Of a stretch of 64,000 nt of DNA, positions 48,615-57,641 are shown piece after piece. The notes beneath the pieces were generated by a model, which had not been told where the DNA came from, did not search any database, and saw only the letters and a program-made list of their open reading frames with translations. Position 1 is the first letter of the stretch, and each line of letters begins with the position of its first letter. The position numbers were made by a program, and so were the translations under genes. The stretch comes from Pseudomonas orientalis (GTDB lineage: Bacteria > Pseudomonadota > Gammaproteobacteria > Pseudomonadales > Pseudomonadaceae): contig NZ_CP018049.1 in assembly GCF_002934065.1 (NCBI RefSeq), positions 1,486,501-1,550,500 on the forward strand, written 5' to 3'.

Positions 48615-49199
48615 ATGAATTATCTCGCACATCTGCACCTGGGCGGCCAACGGCCTGCGCAATTGCTGGGCAGCCTGTATGGCGACTTCGTCAAAGGCCG
48701 CCTGCAGGGCCAGTTCAACCCGCAAATCGAAGCGGCGATCCAGTTGCATCGCTCGATTGACCGGTTCACCGACAGCCACCCGTTGGTAGGGGCGGCGTTG
48801 TCGCGCTTCAGCCTGACCCGCAGGCGCTATGCCGGAATCGTGCTCGACGTGTTTTTCGACCATTGCCTGGCGCGGGATTGGGCGCTGTATGCCGACCAGC
48901 CCCTGGAGCGCTTCACCGCGCAGGTGTACCGCGTGCTCGCCGCAGAACCCGCGTTGCCGGGGCGGCTGGCGCAGATTGCGCCGTATATGGCGGCGGATGA
49001 TTGGCTGGGGTCTTATCGTGAGTTTGCGGTGATGGAGCAGGTATTGCGCGGGATTTCGCGGCGGTTGACGGACTCTGAAGCGCTGGGATTTGCGATGCGT
49101 GAGTTGCGCGAGCTTTACGAGCCGTTGAGTGAAGATTTCCGGGTTTTCTACCCCCAATTACAGAGCTTTGCACGTATCCAGCTGAACACTGAGATCTAA
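48615..49199 (+). CDS. acpH: Acyl carrier protein phosphodiesterase AcpH
   Basis: A 194-residue HD-like hydrolase that removes 4'-phosphopantetheine from holo-ACP. The N-terminus MNYLAHLHLGGQRPAQLLGS and GDFVKGRLQGQFNPQIEAAI, then LHRSIDRFTDSHPL, are AcpH hallmarks (metal-binding His and Asp). The length equals E. coli AcpH (193). It is a single gene, divergent from the ArsR unit, with a REPIN directly after its stop. Confidence 0.93.
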   Translation: MNYLAHLHLGGQRPAQLLGSLYGDFVKGRLQGQFNPQIEAAIQLHRSIDRFTDSHPLVGAALSRFSLTRRRYAGIVLDVFFDHCLARDWALYADQPLERFTAQVYRVLAAEPALPGRLAQIAPYMAADDWLGSYREFAVMEQVLRGISRRLTDSEALGFAMRELRELYEPLSEDFRVFYPQLQSFARIQLNTEI

Positions 49200-49294
49200 A
49201 ATGTGGGAGGGGGCTTGCCCCCGATGGCGGTGTGTCAGTCACTGTCTGTAGTGACTGAACCACTGCTATCGGGGGCAAGCCCCCTCCCACATTT
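49200..49294. repeat. REPIN (GI type)
   Basis: Two perfect inverted GI REPs starting immediately after the acpH stop codon and ending 19 bases before the olsA stop. Confidence 0.93.
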
Positions 49295-49312
49295 GGAGTG
49301 TGTTCACAGCAT

Positions 49313-50104
49313 TCAGGCGGCGAATGCTGGTCGCACATGCGCCTGCTCACTCTCCGGCAAAGGCCCGAACAACGCCTTCTGCACCGCCTGCTGCGCCTGA
49401 TATGCCAATGCTGCGCGTTCCTGCCCGGCGCAGGCAATCGGCTTGAGCAGATGAATCTCCACATCGCCCTGGTCGTTGGAAAACAAGCGCATCAGGTGCG
49501 ACAGCAAATCATCATCGCCAATGAACGGCGCCAATGAGTCCACCTCACCGTCGCGCAGATACCGTATGGCCACCGGTTGCAGCGACACATCCGCATCGAT
49601 CGCACTGGCCAGCAAGCGCCCGTGAAAGGTACGCAGACTGCGCCCGTCCGTGGTGGTGCCTTCCGGAAACATCAGCAGCGGGTGGCGTTGCTCCAGATGA
49701 CGGGTCATCTGCTTGCGAATCAACTGGCTGTCACCCGCGCCGCGACGAATGAACAGACTCCCGGCCTTGGCCGCCAACCAGCCGGCCACCGGCCAGGTGC
49801 GCACTTCGGCCTTGGACAAAAACGACATCGGCGCCACTGCGCCCAGCAACGGAATATCCGTCCAGGACACATGATTGCTCACCCACAGCATCGGCGTTTG
49901 CGGCACCTCGCCGTGCACCGTCACGCGAAAGGGCAGGGCATTGGTCAGCCGTGCCATGAAGAACCGCGACCAACGCTGGCGCCGCACCATCGAGTTGGCC
50001 ACCCCCAGGCGTTCGAACAGGCCAAACACACTGGCCATGCTCAGGCCCAGCGCCACCACCACCAGCACCCGGGCGATGCGCCCGTACACGCGCAGGCGGT
50101 CCAT
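49313..50104 (-). CDS. olsA: Lyso-ornithine lipid O-acyltransferase OlsA (PlsC family)
   Basis: A 263-residue acyltransferase. The start [20 protein letters not shown] overlaps the olsB stop by one base. It has an N-terminal membrane helix, then the HX4D motif NHVSWTD near residue 94 and the FPEGTT motif near 157. It adds the second acyl chain to lyso-ornithine lipid, completing the phosphorus-free membrane lipid. Alone it would be called a 1-acylglycerol-3-phosphate acyltransferase; the adjacent olsB decides the call. Confidence 0.92.
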   Translation of the reverse strand: MDRLRVYGRIARVLVVVALGLSMASVFGLFERLGVANSMVRRQRWSRFFMARLTNALPFRVTVHGEVPQTPMLWVSNHVSWTDIPLLGAVAPMSFLSKAEVRTWPVAGWLAAKAGSLFIRRGAGDSQLIRKQMTRHLEQRHPLLMFPEGTTTDGRSLRTFHGRLLASAIDADVSLQPVAIRYLRDGEVDSLAPFIGDDDLLSHLMRLFSNDQGDVEIHLLKPIACAGQERAALAYQAQQAVQKALFGPLPESEQAHVRPAFAA

Positions 50105-50859
50105 CACATCGCCGCCTTGAAGTGGCGCGCGTAGCGCGGGCACAACTGATCGCGCTTGAGCAGGATGAACACGTCGGCCACCTGGAAGTCTTCGTCCCAG
50201 CACGGTTCGCCGCAGATCTTCGCCCCCAGGCGCATATAGGCCTTGAGCAGCGGCGGCATTTCGGCGATGACGTTGGAGGGCAGGTCCAGGGCCGGCAGGG
50301 GTTTTTTCGGCTCGGCGCGCAGATGCTCGTTGCACAGGTAGCGCTCGCGCAGACGCTGCATGATCGCGTGGGCCTGGATGCCGCCATCGTGCATCGGGAT
50401 ACTCGCGCAGCCCATCAGGTAGCTGTAGCCACCCTGGTTGAGCACCTCGGCCAATTCACCCCACAACACTGCGATGGTGCCGCCGTTGCGATAGGCCGGG
50501 TCGACGCAGGTGCGGCCGATTTCCAGGATCGGGCCCTGCAAGTGCAGCAAGCCATGCAGGCTGAACTCTTCCTCGCTGTAGAACCGGCCCAGGGTGCTGG
50601 CGGCCTGGTGGTCGAGCAAACGCGTGGTAGCGACGAGCCGACCGCTGTTCAAATCCCGCACGCCGATGTGGCTGCAGTGAACATCATAGTCATCCATGTC
50701 CAGACCCAGTTCCGCGCCTTTCAGCTTGGCGTTGAACTCGCCGCTGAACACGTTGAACCGCAGGGCCTGGGCTTCCTGCAAGGCCTGTGCGCCTACCAGG
50801 CGTTCGGCTTGCAGGCGGCGTTCATTGCCTTTGTCGCTGATGCGGGCGATCTGAGTCAT
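50104..50859 (-). CDS. olsB: L-ornithine N-acyltransferase OlsB (GNAT-related)
   Basis: A 251-residue enzyme that transfers a 3-hydroxyacyl group from ACP to ornithine, the first step of ornithine lipid synthesis. Family segments: [60 protein letters not shown] and [11 protein letters not shown]. It heads the olsBA operon. A Pho-box-like sequence lies about 95-112 bases upstream, which fits the known induction of olsBA in P. aeruginosa by phosphate shortage. Confidence 0.93.
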   Translation of the reverse strand: MTQIARISDKGNERRLQAERLVGAQALQEAQALRFNVFSGEFNAKLKGAELGLDMDDYDVHCSHIGVRDLNSGRLVATTRLLDHQAASTLGRFYSEEEFSLHGLLHLQGPILEIGRTCVDPAYRNGGTIAVLWGELAEVLNQGGYSYLMGCASIPMHDGGIQAHAIMQRLRERYLCNEHLRAEPKKPLPALDLPSNVIAEMPPLLKAYMRLGAKICGEPCWDEDFQVADVFILLKRDQLCPRYARHFKAAM

Positions 50860-50953
50860 AGCGAGTCTCCGAGTGCCGGCCAGGTTGCGGCCAGTCGACT
50901 TTGTTGTCCAAAGTCAGGCTATGTAGCCTCGGTGTCATCTCCATGAAGTTACG

Positions 50954-50994
50954 GTGACGGTTGGGTGACAAGCCTCATGTCGCAAATCTGTCAT
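50954..50994. promoter_or_regulatory. Back-to-back Pho-box-like sites between olsB and a serine hydrolase gene
   Basis: Facing olsB (minus strand, 50954-50971): TTGTCACCCAACCGTCAC. Facing the hydrolase (plus strand, 50977-50994): ATGTCGCAAATCTGTCAT, which matches the E. coli-type consensus CTGTCATAAATCTGTCAT at 15 of 18 positions. The minus-strand site is weaker. Each has two direct heptamers with 11-base spacing. Confidence 0.6.
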
Positions 50995-51044
50995 GGGCCT
51001 GCGCTAGGCTCGCGGGCTTGAATGCCCCCCTTGAGTTTGTGCCC

Positions 51045-52118
51045 ATGGTCCGAGGCCTGTTGTGCGTTGTTGTGCTGTTCGTCACCGTTACTGCCCGCGC
51101 CGAAGTCTGGCCCGAAAAGGAGTGGGCCCTGGGCCCACCCCTGGCAGGTCCCGCCTTCGATGCGCTGAACGCCTACGCTTTCCCGCCCCGTGACGACACC
51201 AGCCGCCAAGGCATTCGCACCGACGCGCTGCTGGTTATTCGTGACGGCGTGATCATCTATGAACGCTACGCCGCACCCACCACCGTCAGCACCCCGCACC
51301 TGACCTGGTCGGTGAGCAAAAGCCTGATGGCCACGGTGCTCGGCGTGGCCTACGGTGAAGGGCGCTTCAAGCTCACCGACCCCGTTGCGCGCTTCTATTC
51401 GCCGATGAAACAGCACCCCAAGGTCAGCATGGCCGACTTGCTGCATTGGGCTTCGGGGTTGGATTGGCAGGAGGACTATGAATACGCCCCGTTGAAGTCT
51501 TCTGTCGTGGCGATGCTTTACACCCGTGGGCGTGGGGATATGGCGCAATTTGCCGCCGATACCGAGGCCGCCGCCGAACCCGGCCGGGCGTTTCGCTATT
51601 CCAGCGGCGACAGCAACATTCTGTCTGCTGCGCTTAAAGGGATGCTCGGCCACAAGGCGTACATGAGCTATCCGTGGGATGCGCTGTTCAAGCCATTGGG
51701 CATTCGCAACGCGACGTGGGAAAGCGATGCCGACGAAACCTTCGTCGCCTCGTCCTACGCCTACCTCACCGCTCGCGACCTGGCGCGGGTCGGCTTGCTG
51801 ATGGCGCGGGACGGGCGCTGGGGTGAGCAACAGTTGTTGCCCAAAGCGTGGGTGGCCTTCAATCGGCAGCCATTCGACAACTACAAAGCGGGCCAGGATG
51901 AAGCTGTGCCCGGCGGCCAATGGTGGCTCAACAAGGGCGTCCCCCAACCCTGGCCCGACGCACCGGCCGACACCTTCGCCGCACTGGGACACTGGGGCCA
52001 GGCGCTGTTTGTGCTGCCCGACGAACACCTGGTGATCGTGCGCTACGGCGATGACCGCGACGGCAGCTACCGGCATAACGAACTGCTCAAGCGCGTGCTG
52101 GCGGCGGTGCGGTCATGA
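51045..52118 (+). CDS. Secreted serine hydrolase, beta-lactamase/NylB-like
   Basis: A 357-residue class C beta-lactamase-fold hydrolase with a signal peptide (1-17, cleavage near ARA). The SxxK motif is TWSVSKSL near residue 90, the tyrosine motif YSSGDSN is near 184 (Tyr-Ser-Ser in place of YxN), and the third box is GHWGQ. This set resembles 6-aminohexanoate-dimer hydrolase and related esterases more than true beta-lactamases. A longer open frame upstream lacks a signal peptide. It is coupled by a 4-base overlap to the next gene. A Pho-box-like site lies upstream. Confidence 0.86.
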   Translation: MVRGLLCVVVLFVTVTARAEVWPEKEWALGPPLAGPAFDALNAYAFPPRDDTSRQGIRTDALLVIRDGVIIYERYAAPTTVSTPHLTWSVSKSLMATVLGVAYGEGRFKLTDPVARFYSPMKQHPKVSMADLLHWASGLDWQEDYEYAPLKSSVVAMLYTRGRGDMAQFAADTEAAAEPGRAFRYSSGDSNILSAALKGMLGHKAYMSYPWDALFKPLGIRNATWESDADETFVASSYAYLTARDLARVGLLMARDGRWGEQQLLPKAWVAFNRQPFDNYKAGQDEAVPGGQWWLNKGVPQPWPDAPADTFAALGHWGQALFVLPDEHLVIVRYGDDRDGSYRHNELLKRVLAAVRS

Positions 52119-52429
52119 TTCGCCGTCGCCCGTTTACCAGCCTGTTTGTGCTGCTGTTGCTCGCCCTGCTGGGCTGGATCTGGCACGAACGCGTCAACCT
52201 GCAAGCCTTCCCCGACATCATCGCGGCGTACACGGCCAAGGAGTATTGCTCGTGCCGGTATGTGCAGAACAACCCGGCGCAGTATTGCCTGGGGTATGTG
52301 AAGCAGTACGTGCCGACCAGTGCGTTTGTCGACACGCCGGAGCGCAGTGAAGTGACGGCGAGTGGGTTGGGGCGTACGCATACGGCGCGATGGTTAGGTG
52401 ATCGCCAAGGCTGCCGCCTCAACCCCTGA
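52115..52429 (+). CDS. Small membrane-anchored Cys-motif protein
   Basis: A 104-residue protein with one N-terminal membrane helix (FTSLFVLLLLALLGWIW) and a periplasmic domain containing EYCSCRYVQNNPAQYCLGYV, three closely spaced cysteines, plus a late Cys in GCRLNP. Four cysteines could form disulfides or hold a metal. I do not recognise a named family; similar proteins are recalled beside this hydrolase in other Pseudomonas. The ATGA overlap with the hydrolase stop argues for a shared function. Confidence 0.75.
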   Translation: MIRRRPFTSLFVLLLLALLGWIWHERVNLQAFPDIIAAYTAKEYCSCRYVQNNPAQYCLGYVKQYVPTSAFVDTPERSEVTASGLGRTHTARWLGDRQGCRLNP

Positions 52430-52445
52430 CACACCAAAGATTCTC

Positions 52446-52535
52446 TGTGGGAGGGGGCTTGCCCCCGATGGCAGAGTGTCAGTCACTGGATGTATTGCTG
52501 ATCCACCGTCATCGGGGGCAAGCCCCCTCCCACAT
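52446..52535. repeat. REPIN (GI type)
   Basis: Two inverted GI REPs, both arms intact, between the Cys-motif gene and yceI. Confidence 0.92.
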
Positions 52536-52599
52536 TGGATTTGCGCCGCTTGGGAGATTGCGCTTAAGGTTCGCTCAGGTTTTTCCCCGCGAGTCTTAA

Positions 52600-53178
52600 A
52601 TGTCAATCAAACCCTTGGCCTTCGCCCTCTTGGCCGCCGCAGCCGTGCCTGCCCACGCCGACTGGTACCTGGATAACGAATCCTCACGCCTGTCCTTCGT
52701 CACCACCAAAAATACCGAGATTGCAGAAGTGCACCGCTTCCTGGTGCTGCACGGCAAGGTCGACGGCCAGGGCGCGGCCCAGGTGCAGGTGGAGCTGGAG
52801 TCGATCAACAGTGGCATCCCGCTGCGTGACGAGCGCATGCGTAAGCAACTGTTCGAGATCAAGCAGTTTCCCGAAGCGTTGATCAGCACCCAGATCAACC
52901 TGCAGCCGATCAATGATTTGGCGTCCGGCGCGCAATTGGAATTGCGCCTGCCGCTGAGTATCACCTTGCATGGCAAGACCCACACCTACAACGCCGAGCT
53001 GCTGGCCACGCGTCTGGATGATCGGCGCTTTCAGGTCGTGACCCTGGAGCCGGTGGTGGTGCGCGCCGAAGATTTCGAGCTGCAACCCGGCGTGGCGGCA
53101 TTGCGCAAAGCGGCGGGGTTGAAGTCGATCAGCTTGTCGGTGCCGGTGGGTGCGGTGCTGATCTTCACGGCGCGCTGA
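52600..53178 (+). CDS. YceI-family periplasmic lipocalin-like protein
   Basis: A 192-residue YceI protein with a signal peptide (1-20, cleavage after AHA). The mature start DWYLDNESSRLSFVTTKNTE and SITLHGKTHTYNAELLATRL are typical. The family binds isoprenoid chains such as ubiquinone precursors. Unlike longer YceI proteins, the start region shows no cytochrome b561 fusion. It ends one base before the next gene, so the two are co-transcribed. Confidence 0.9.
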   Translation: MSIKPLAFALLAAAAVPAHADWYLDNESSRLSFVTTKNTEIAEVHRFLVLHGKVDGQGAAQVQVELESINSGIPLRDERMRKQLFEIKQFPEALISTQINLQPINDLASGAQLELRLPLSITLHGKTHTYNAELLATRLDDRRFQVVTLEPVVVRAEDFELQPGVAALRKAAGLKSISLSVPVGAVLIFTAR

Positions 53179-53179
53179 C

Positions 53180-54337
53180 ATGGGCGGCGCGGTGTTCCCG
53201 TGGCGCAGCGCCAACCGCTTCGAGTTGTTGATCGACGGCCCGAATTTTTTCCCGCAGATGCTGGTGGGCATTGCCCGCGCCGAGCGGCAAGTGGATCTGG
53301 AGCTGTATCTGGTGGAAGCCGGGGCCTGTGCCGAAGCGATGGTGCAGGCGCTGGTACTCGCGGCTGAGCGCGGGGTGCAGGTGCGCTGCCTGTTCGATGA
53401 TTACGGCAGCCTGGCGTTTACCCTCGGGCTGCGCAAGCGGTTGACCGACGCGGGTGTGCAGCTGCGTTTCTATAATCGCCTGAGCTGGCGGCGCTGGATG
53501 CGCAACCTGTACCGCGACCACCGCAAGCTGCTGCTGATCGACCAGGACGTCGCGGTGATCGGCGGGACCGGCGTTACCGATGAATTCTGGACGCCTGGGC
53601 AAGACACGGCCGACTGGCATGAGGTGATGGTGCAGATCAGCGGCCCGCTGGTGCTGGACTGGCAGGCTTTGTTCGACCGCCAATGGCACGCCAACGCGGC
53701 ACGTCGAGAATGGAAACCGGCGACCCATTTCGGCCTGGCGCGGTTGCCCAAGGTGCCTGCGACCGGGCCGGGGCTTGGTCGCGTGGCGTACGCCGACGCC
53801 CGTCAACACCGTGATATTTTGCAGTCGTTGATTCGCGGCTTGAACAGCAGCAAAGGGCGCATCTGGCTGGCGACGCCGTATTTCCTGCCGACCTGGAGCG
53901 TGCGCCGTGCCTTGCGCCGTGCGGCCGGACGCGGTGTGGATGTGCGCTTGCTGCTCACCGGTCCGCGTACCGATCATCCGTCGGTACGTTACGCCGGCCA
54001 TCGTTATTACCCGCGTCTGCTGCGTTCAGGCGTGCAGATCTTTGAATACCAGCCGTGCTTTTTGCACCTGAAGATGGTGCTGGTGGATGACTGGGTCAGC
54101 ATTGGCTCGTGCAATTTCGACCACTGGAATCTGCGCTTCAATCTGGAAGCCAACCTGGAAGCGCTGGACCCTGAATTGACGCAGGCGGTGGCGGGCAGTT
54201 TCGAGCGTGATTTTGCGCAAAGCCAGGCGGTCAGCCTGGAGGCCTGGAAGGCGCGGCCATTGTGGCGGCGGGTGAAGCAGCGGGTGTGGGGGTGGATTGA
54301 TCGGTTGGTGGTCAATCTGCTGGGCCGACGCGGCTAG
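53180..54337 (+). CDS. Phospholipase D-family cardiolipin synthase-like protein (ClsB-like)
   Basis: A 385-residue protein with two HKD motifs: DHRKLLLIDQDVAVIGGT near residue 113 and HLKMVLVDDWVSIGSCNFD near 295. The layout (NRFELLIDGPNFFPQMLVGI at the start, no transmembrane helices, basic C-terminus VKQRVWGWIDRL) matches ClsB, which makes cardiolipin from phosphatidylglycerol at the inner membrane. It is slightly shorter than E. coli ClsB (413). It is co-transcribed with yceI. Confidence 0.88.
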   Translation: MGGAVFPWRSANRFELLIDGPNFFPQMLVGIARAERQVDLELYLVEAGACAEAMVQALVLAAERGVQVRCLFDDYGSLAFTLGLRKRLTDAGVQLRFYNRLSWRRWMRNLYRDHRKLLLIDQDVAVIGGTGVTDEFWTPGQDTADWHEVMVQISGPLVLDWQALFDRQWHANAARREWKPATHFGLARLPKVPATGPGLGRVAYADARQHRDILQSLIRGLNSSKGRIWLATPYFLPTWSVRRALRRAAGRGVDVRLLLTGPRTDHPSVRYAGHRYYPRLLRSGVQIFEYQPCFLHLKMVLVDDWVSIGSCNFDHWNLRFNLEANLEALDPELTQAVAGSFERDFAQSQAVSLEAWKARPLWRRVKQRVWGWIDRLVVNLLGRRG

Positions 54338-54354
54338 TTGTATCACCTCAAATC

Positions 54355-54465
54355 AAATGTGGGAGGGGGCTTGCCCCCGATAGCAGTGGGTCAGTAACAA
54401 ATATGCTGACTGATCCACCGCAATCGGGGGCAAGTCGAATCGTCGCACCGCCCCTCCCACATTTT
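54355..54465. repeat. REPIN (GI type) with an insertion in the right arm
   Basis: The left REP is intact. The right REP reads CGGGGGCAAG, then about 16 extra bases (TCGAATCGTCGCACCG), then CCCCTCCCACATTT. The extra bases fall at the loop of the REP palindrome. Confidence 0.88.
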
Positions 54466-54481
54466 TTACTGCATTTGAGGT

Positions 54482-56773
54482 TTAGAGCAGTTCAAAGCTC
54501 TGCTGCTGCACATCCTGGGAATCCAGCCCGATCTGTACATTGAACTCACCCGGCTCTGCGGCGAATTTGAGCTGGGCGTTGTAGAACTTCAAGTCTTCCT
54601 CGGTAATGGTGAAGTGCAAGGTGCGTTCTTCACCCGCCTTGAGCATTACTTTCTGGAAGTTCTTCAGCTCTTTCACCGGGCGGATCATCGAGCCGGCCAC
54701 GTCCTGGATATACAACTGCACCACGGTTTCGCCATCCACTTTGCCGGTGTTTTTCACGGTGACGCTGGCGTCGAGCTTGCCGGTCTTGTTCAGGGTGGTG
54801 GACGACAGCGCCATGTCCGACAGGCCGAACGTGGTGTAGCTCAGGCCATAGCCAAACGGGAACAGGGGGCCGGTGGTGTCATCGAAGTACTGCGAGGTGT
54901 AGTTGCCCGGCTTGCCCGGCGTGAATGGCCGGCCGATGCTCAGGTGGTTGTAGTAGGTGGGAATCTGTCCCACGGAGCGTGGGAAGGTGATTGGCAGCTT
55001 GCCCGACGGGTTGTAGTCACCGAACAGCACGTCGGCGATGGCGTTGCCGCCTTCGGTCCCGGAGAACCAGGTTTCCAGGATCGCGTCAGCCTGTTGGTTC
55101 TCTTCGAGAATCGACAGCGGCCGGCCGTTCATCAGCACCAGCACCAACGGCTTGCCGGTGGCCTTGAGGGCCTTGATCAGGTCGCGCTGGCTTTGCGGGA
55201 TGTTCAGGTCGGTGCGGCTTGACGACTCGTGGGACATGCCACGGGACTCGCCCACGGCCGCGACGATCACGTCAGCATTCTGCGCAGCCTTCACCGCCTC
55301 ATCGATCAGCACCTGGGCCGGGCGCGGGTCATCCACCACTTCCGGGGCATCGAAGTTGAGGAAGTTGAGGTAGTCGAGCACCGCCTTGTCGCCGGTGATG
55401 TTGGCGCCACGGGCGTAGAGGATCTTGCCCTTTCCGCCGATCACGGCGTTCATGCCGTCCAGCAGGGTCACCGACTGTTCCGGCTTGCCGGCCGCCGCCC
55501 AGCTGCCCATCATGTCGATCGGGGCCTTGGCCAGCGGGCCCACCAGGGCGATGGTCGCGGATTTTTTCAGGGGCAGGGTCTGGTTGTGGTTCTTCAGCAG
55601 CACCAGGCTGCGGCGCGCGATGTCGCGTGCATCGGCACGGTGCAGGCGGCTGTCGGCATAGGTGTCGGCCGGGTCGTCCTCAGCCTTGCCTATGCGCAGG
55701 TACGGGTCCTTGAACAGGCCCATGTCGTACTTGGCGCCGAGCACTTCGCGCACGGCATTGTCGATGTCGCTCTGTTCGATCTCGCCGGACTTTAGCAGCC
55801 CCGGCAGTTCCTTGCCGTACAACGTGTCGTTCATGCTCATGTCGATGCCGGCCTTGATCGCCAGCTTGGCGGCTTCACGCCCGTCCCTGGCCACGCCGTG
55901 CTTGATCAGTTCGAAGATCGCGCCGTGGTCGCTCACGGCCAGGCCCTTGAAGCCCCAGTCCTTGCGCAACAGGTCGTTCATCAGCCAGGTGTTGGCGGTG
56001 GCGGGCACGCCGTTGATCGAGTTGAGCGCCACCATCACGCCGCCTGAGCCGGCCTTGATCGCCGCGTGGTAGGGCGGCAGGTAGTCCTGGTACATCTTGA
56101 CCGGGCTCATGTCGACCACGTTGTAGTCGCGGCCGCCTTCCACCGCGCCGTACAGGGCGAAGTGCTTGACGCTGGCCATGATGCTGTCGGCATTTGCGGC
56201 GCTGGCGCCCTGGAACGCCTTGACCATCACTTCGGCAATGCGCGACACCAGGTAGGTGTCTTCGCCGAAGCCTTCGGAGGTGCGGCCCCAGCGCGGGTCA
56301 CGGGAGATGTCGACCATCGGCGCGAAGGTGATGTCGAGGCTGTCGGCGGCGGCTTCCTGGGCGGCGATGCGCCCGGAGCGGCCGATGGCGTCCATGTCCC
56401 AGCTGGAGGCCAGGGCCAGGCTGATCGGGAAAATCGTACGATGGCCGTGGATCACGTCGTAGGCGAAGAACATCGGGATCTTCAAGCGGCTGCGCATGGC
56501 CGCGTCCTGCATCGGACGGTTTTCCGGGCGGGTGATGGAGTTGAAGGTGCCGCCGATGCGGCCGGCGGCGATTTCCTTGCGGATCAGCTCGCGGGGCATT
56601 TCCGGGCCGATGCTGATCAGGCGCAACTGGCCGATCTTTTCATCGAGGGTCATCTGCCTGAGCAGGTCGCTGACGAAGGCGTCCTTGTCTTTAAGCGCAG
56701 CAGGCTTTGTTTCTGCCCATACGGGGTGGCTGGCCAGAGTGGCAACAAGGCCGAGCAAACACAGCTTCTTCAT
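54482..56773 (-). CDS. bglX: Periplasmic beta-glucosidase BglX (GH3)
   Basis: A 763-residue glycoside hydrolase family 3 enzyme with a signal peptide (1-20, cleavage after VWA). The N-terminal (alpha/beta)8 domain holds FAYDVIHGHRTIFPISLALA and the nucleophile Asp in GLAVSDHGAI near residue 285. The C-terminal fibronectin type III domain (VTVKNTGKVDGETVVQLYIQ) is complete. The start MKKLCLLG follows AAAAAGGA; a longer frame upstream has no signal sequence. It hydrolyses beta-linked glucosides in the periplasm. Confidence 0.95.
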   Translation of the reverse strand: MKKLCLLGLVATLASHPVWAETKPAALKDKDAFVSDLLRQMTLDEKIGQLRLISIGPEMPRELIRKEIAAGRIGGTFNSITRPENRPMQDAAMRSRLKIPMFFAYDVIHGHRTIFPISLALASSWDMDAIGRSGRIAAQEAAADSLDITFAPMVDISRDPRWGRTSEGFGEDTYLVSRIAEVMVKAFQGASAANADSIMASVKHFALYGAVEGGRDYNVVDMSPVKMYQDYLPPYHAAIKAGSGGVMVALNSINGVPATANTWLMNDLLRKDWGFKGLAVSDHGAIFELIKHGVARDGREAAKLAIKAGIDMSMNDTLYGKELPGLLKSGEIEQSDIDNAVREVLGAKYDMGLFKDPYLRIGKAEDDPADTYADSRLHRADARDIARRSLVLLKNHNQTLPLKKSATIALVGPLAKAPIDMMGSWAAAGKPEQSVTLLDGMNAVIGGKGKILYARGANITGDKAVLDYLNFLNFDAPEVVDDPRPAQVLIDEAVKAAQNADVIVAAVGESRGMSHESSSRTDLNIPQSQRDLIKALKATGKPLVLVLMNGRPLSILEENQQADAILETWFSGTEGGNAIADVLFGDYNPSGKLPITFPRSVGQIPTYYNHLSIGRPFTPGKPGNYTSQYFDDTTGPLFPFGYGLSYTTFGLSDMALSSTTLNKTGKLDASVTVKNTGKVDGETVVQLYIQDVAGSMIRPVKELKNFQKVMLKAGEERTLHFTITEEDLKFYNAQLKFAAEPGEFNVQIGLDSQDVQQQSFELL

Positions 56774-57011
56774 GAATATCCTTTTTCGGCTCACTGCACA
56801 GCGGTCAGGCTGATCGGCCAAAATGTGGGGAGCGTCTATTGTTGTTCGGGTGTTGTTCAGATAAATGCAGCACACTCTGAACTCTTTTTCGCGCTGGGCA
56901 TCTTTGTAGCTGATTGGCTCGAAGCATTCCAGTGGTGGCGGATTATGCCCCAAGCGCGTGGTTTATAGGGTTAGTCATCACATTCCATCCAGATTGGGCA
57001 GGAGAAACACC

Positions 57012-57623
57012 ATGCAAGCAGCACAAGGTTACCGCTGGGGCTTGAAAGCCGCGGCGCTGTTATTGATCAGCAGCGTGCTGAGCGGTTGCGGCATCAACAA
57101 CATCCCGACCCTGGACGAACAGGCCAAGGCCGCCTGGGGCCAGGTGCAGAACCAGTACCAACGCCGTGCCGACCTGATTCCCAACCTGGTGGAAGTGGTC
57201 AAGGGCTACGCTGCCCACGAGCAGGATACCCTTACCGCCGTGATTGAAGCGCGGGCCAAGGCCACCTCGATCCAGGTGGATGCGAGCACCCTCGACAACC
57301 CGGAAAAACTCAAGCAGTTCCAGCAAGCCCAGGACGGCCTGAGCGGCGCACTCAGCCGTTTGATGGTGGTGTCCGAGCGCTATCCGGACCTGAAGGCCAA
57401 CCAGAACTTCCTGGCCCTGCAATCGCAACTCGAGGGCACGGAAAACCGTATCGCCGTGGCCCGTCGCGACTTTATCCAGGCCGTGCAGACCTACAACACC
57501 GAGATCCGCACGTTCCCGGGTCGCCTGTGGCACAGCGTGATGTACAGCGACTTGCCGATCCGCGCCACGTTTGAAGCCACCAGTGCCGATGCCGATAAGG
57601 CGCCGCAGGTGAAGTTCAAATAA
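57012..57623 (+). CDS. LemA-family lipoprotein
   Basis: A 203-residue LemA protein with a lipobox (SVLSGC, Cys near 26). The body is helical: WGQVQNQYQRRADLIPNLVE, then KAQDGL-like SRLMVVSERYPDLKANQNFL and YNTEIRTFPGRLW. The role is poorly known; it is often linked to TPM-domain partners. The AGGAG site precedes MQAAQGYRWG by 8 bases. It forms an operon with the two TPM genes, 18 bases upstream of the first. Confidence 0.92.
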   Translation: MQAAQGYRWGLKAAALLLISSVLSGCGINNIPTLDEQAKAAWGQVQNQYQRRADLIPNLVEVVKGYAAHEQDTLTAVIEARAKATSIQVDASTLDNPEKLKQFQQAQDGLSGALSRLMVVSERYPDLKANQNFLALQSQLEGTENRIAVARRDFIQAVQTYNTEIRTFPGRLWHSVMYSDLPIRATFEATSADADKAPQVKFK

Positions 57624-57641
57624 CGCTGCCTTGAGGTGTCG

